Below the pieces are notes generated by a model that was not told the DNA's origin, ran no database searches, and was given only the letters and a program-made list of their open reading frames with translations. From assembly GCF_030345335.1 (NCBI RefSeq), contig NZ_JAPVRC010000008.1, forward strand, positions 1 to 64,000: a stretch of 64,000 nucleotides of DNA, in the 5' to 3' direction. The position numbers were made by a program, and so were the translations under genes. Positions within the stretch are counted from its first letter, which is position 1; every line of letters starts with the position of its first letter. This DNA comes from Halobacillus campisalis (GTDB lineage: Bacteria > Bacillota > Bacilli > Bacillales > Halobacillaceae). Below are positions 62,447 to 64,000 of the stretch, piece by piece.

Positions 62447-62842
62447 AATTTTCACCTCCTGGAAATTGATTAATCAGTGGAGGTTTAACCTAAATAGTCA
62501 TGAAATAAACTTTATTGCTTTTTATGAGCACAAATGACTAGTTACAATTGGTTAGTTAAGGATAAAAAGCCTATTAAGAAATATGTAGGTTATAAGTCCT
62601 GTGTTTTGAAATGATTATTTAACAAAATGTAAATAGAGTGTGGTGGAATTATAGGTAGTTATTAAGTAAAATTGGTTTGCTCGATAAATTACCCATACTC
62701 ATTCTCCTTATACAATTAGATAAGAGTACTTCAGTTGCATCGGTTGATACACATTTGTAACTAAAATGAAACTTTTTTGAAAAAACACCCAAAGAATAAA
62801 AGAGAAACCCGAAAATATATGAGTGGCCGGAGGTGATAAAGG
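62447..62842. other. Divergent intergenic region before sigI
   Basis: About 396 bp, AT-rich, no ORF. CACCC (62786-62790) and CCGAAA (62809-62814) near the sigI start weakly resemble the SigI -35/-10 (ACCCCC and CGAA), which would mean autoregulation; the spacing of ~19 bases is wide. Confidence 0.35.
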
Positions 62843-63580
62843 TTGATTAAACGCCTGTTAAGAAGTGATGATGCCTCCCTTGATGAAAGAGTTACTGCGG
62901 CTAAAGAGGGAGACGAAGAAGCAAAAAATGAAATTCTGATACAGTATCAACCTTTTATCGCCAAAAGTGTATCTGAAGTATGCAAACGATATATAGACCC
63001 TGATAGAGATGATGAATTCAGTATCGGTTTATCCGCCTTTAATGAGGCGATCCATGCATATTCTTGTGAGAAAGGATGTTCTTTTTTATCTTTTGCCAAG
63101 TTGGTGATCAAGCGCAAAGTCATCGACTATATCCGTAACGAGCAGAAGAAACCAAAAGTCGTATCCTTGGATGAAGAATATATAGATGATGAACATATGG
63201 AGAATCCATCTGAAATCCAAGCAGCCAAAGATCGCTATGTGCTGGAAACTGAATCGTGGTACAGGAGAGAGGAAATTAAGGAATTTCAGTCTCAGCTTCA
63301 AAAGTATAATTTGACGTTTGAAGAATTGACCATATCCTCTCCAAAACATGTGGACGCTAGGGAATCTGCGATCCAAGTCGCCCGCATCGTTTTCAATGAT
63401 GAAAATCTAAAGGAAACCGTGCTTTTGAAAGGGCGTCTGCCTATGAAGGAATTGATTCAGAAGGTAGAGGTCAGTAAAAAGACGCTGGAACGTAATCGTA
63501 AATTCATTATCGCCATGGTACTCATCCTAGACGGGGACTACATTTATCTAAAAGAATATTTGAAGGGGGTGGGTATGTGA
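62843..63580 (+). CDS. sigI: RNA polymerase sigma factor SigI
   Basis: A 245-residue alternative sigma-70 factor. TTG 62843 lies 7 bases after GGAGGTG. The region 2 core is IGLSAFNEAIHAYSCEKGCSFLSFAKLVIKRKVIDYIRNE, read here in two parts around CEKG; the C-terminal third has the conserved LPMKELIQKVEVSKKTLERN. SigI controls cell-wall and heat-shock genes in Bacillus and is held by the membrane anti-sigma RsgI, encoded by the next gene with a 4-base overlap. Confidence 0.95.
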   Translation: MIKRLLRSDDASLDERVTAAKEGDEEAKNEILIQYQPFIAKSVSEVCKRYIDPDRDDEFSIGLSAFNEAIHAYSCEKGCSFLSFAKLVIKRKVIDYIRNEQKKPKVVSLDEEYIDDEHMENPSEIQAAKDRYVLETESWYRREEIKEFQSQLQKYNLTFEELTISSPKHVDARESAIQVARIVFNDENLKETVLLKGRLPMKELIQKVEVSKKTLERNRKFIIAMVLILDGDYIYLKEYLKGVGM

Positions 63581-64000
63581 GAAAAGGTATTGTCATGGAG
63601 CAAAGCAAGAAATACACCATCATTATGACTCACGATGGTTTTTTTCATAAAGCAAAACGTTTACAACGTGCAGAAGTTGGAATGGAAGTTCATTTTCAGC
63701 CACTTCATGCGTCTAAAATCAAGCAAACCTTTTTTCTCCATAGAACAAGATTTGCTGTTGTCACTATGGCTCTCCTTCTTACGTTATTTCCTACACTTTA
63801 TTGGTTTGAGGATAATAAAGCCTTCGCTTACGTAAGTGTTGATATAAACCCAAGCGTGGAACTGGAAGTAAACGATGACATGGAAGTATTAGACATTCAA
63901 GCGTTAAACGAAGATGCAGAAAAATTAGTCTCGAAACTTGGTGGGTGGAAAAAAAAACCAGTACCTGAAATAGCGCTTGAGATGATTTCTATTAGTCAGA
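63577..64000 (+). CDS. rsgI: Anti-sigma-I factor RsgI (3' truncated by the window end)
   Basis: GTG 63577 overlaps the sigI stop (GTGA) behind GGGGGTGG. The frame stays open to base 64000 (141 codons). Residues ~1-55 form the RsgI_N anti-sigma domain (RKGIVMEQSKKYTIIMTHDG), followed by a membrane helix (FAVVTMALLLTLFPTLYW) and the start of the extracytoplasmic domain AYVSVDINPSVELEVN, the hallmark of this family. The remainder lies outside the window. Confidence 0.93.
   Translation, partial: MRKGIVMEQSKKYTIIMTHDGFFHKAKRLQRAEVGMEVHFQPLHASKIKQTFFLHRTRFAVVTMALLLTLFPTLYWFEDNKAFAYVSVDINPSVELEVNDDMEVLDIQALNEDAEKLVSKLGGWKKKPVPEIALEMISISQ

Overview
The window is chromosomal DNA of a low-GC, endospore-forming Bacillota. 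Gene content and protein style (two gerA-type germinant receptor operons, prkA, yhbH, sigI-rsgI, lipM, a queG-amidase-trmL block like B. subtilis yhbA-yhbB-cspR, acidic proteins, Na+/K+ antiporter) point to a moderately halophilic Bacillaceae such as Halobacillus or a close relative. The genus is inferred from resemblance, not from a search.

Layout. 1-1860: end of an rRNA operon (23S tail, 5S) and a 15-gene tRNA cluster ending in tRNA-Leu(CAA). 1861-7630: a 5.8-kb integrative element inserted at that tRNA-Leu. It is bounded by an imperfect 57-bp direct repeat of the tRNA 3' part (52/57 identical) and carries a tyrosine integrase, a broken helicase-like gene, a long hairpin, small DNA-binding and cysteine-rich genes, and one large intact cargo gene for a SIR2-like protein, a probable anti-phage gene. 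The integrase, the helicase-like gene and the cysteine-rich gene all show damage, so the element looks stranded while its cargo is kept. A second integrase tail just outside the right repeat suggests that the site has been used more than once.

8163-14957: a Na+/amino-acid symporter, a lone tRNA-Gly, an ABC-class ATPase, queG, ogt, a peptidoglycan-amidase-like gene and trmL. 15.4-18.8 kb: a 31-residue membrane peptide gene, a Gly/Tyr-rich protein, a Glu-rich lipoprotein, and lipA-lipM for lipoate synthesis. 19.2-31 kb: prkA, ppx-ppk (polyphosphate), odhA-odhB (2-oxoglutarate dehydrogenase, which needs the lipoate) and yhbH. 31.4-37.4 kb: an antiporter, proC, ydbS-ydbT and a purine permease behind a pair of PurR boxes. 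37.9-41.7 kb: first ger operon, with a good SigG promoter. 42-50.7 kb: a nucleoside transporter, two short-chain dehydrogenases, an aldehyde dehydrogenase, a MATE exporter and a stand-alone murG. 50.8-56.8 kb: an aldo/keto reductase, an antisense 52-residue membrane peptide gene, the second ger operon and a DUF389 protein.

56.77-60.9 kb is the best regulatory find: a heterodimeric ABC multidrug exporter (BmrCD type) preceded by a strong promoter, a 20-codon leader ORF, and five short segments able to form mutually exclusive hairpins ending in a terminator. This is a ribosome-mediated attenuator like that of B. subtilis bmrBCD, but with a much shorter leader peptide. The window closes with a membrane serine protease, a flavoprotein reductase, and sigI with a truncated rsgI.

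At least five degenerate copies of an intergenic repeat family with inverted arms are scattered between 29 and 50 kb. No CRISPR array or intact insertion sequence was seen.
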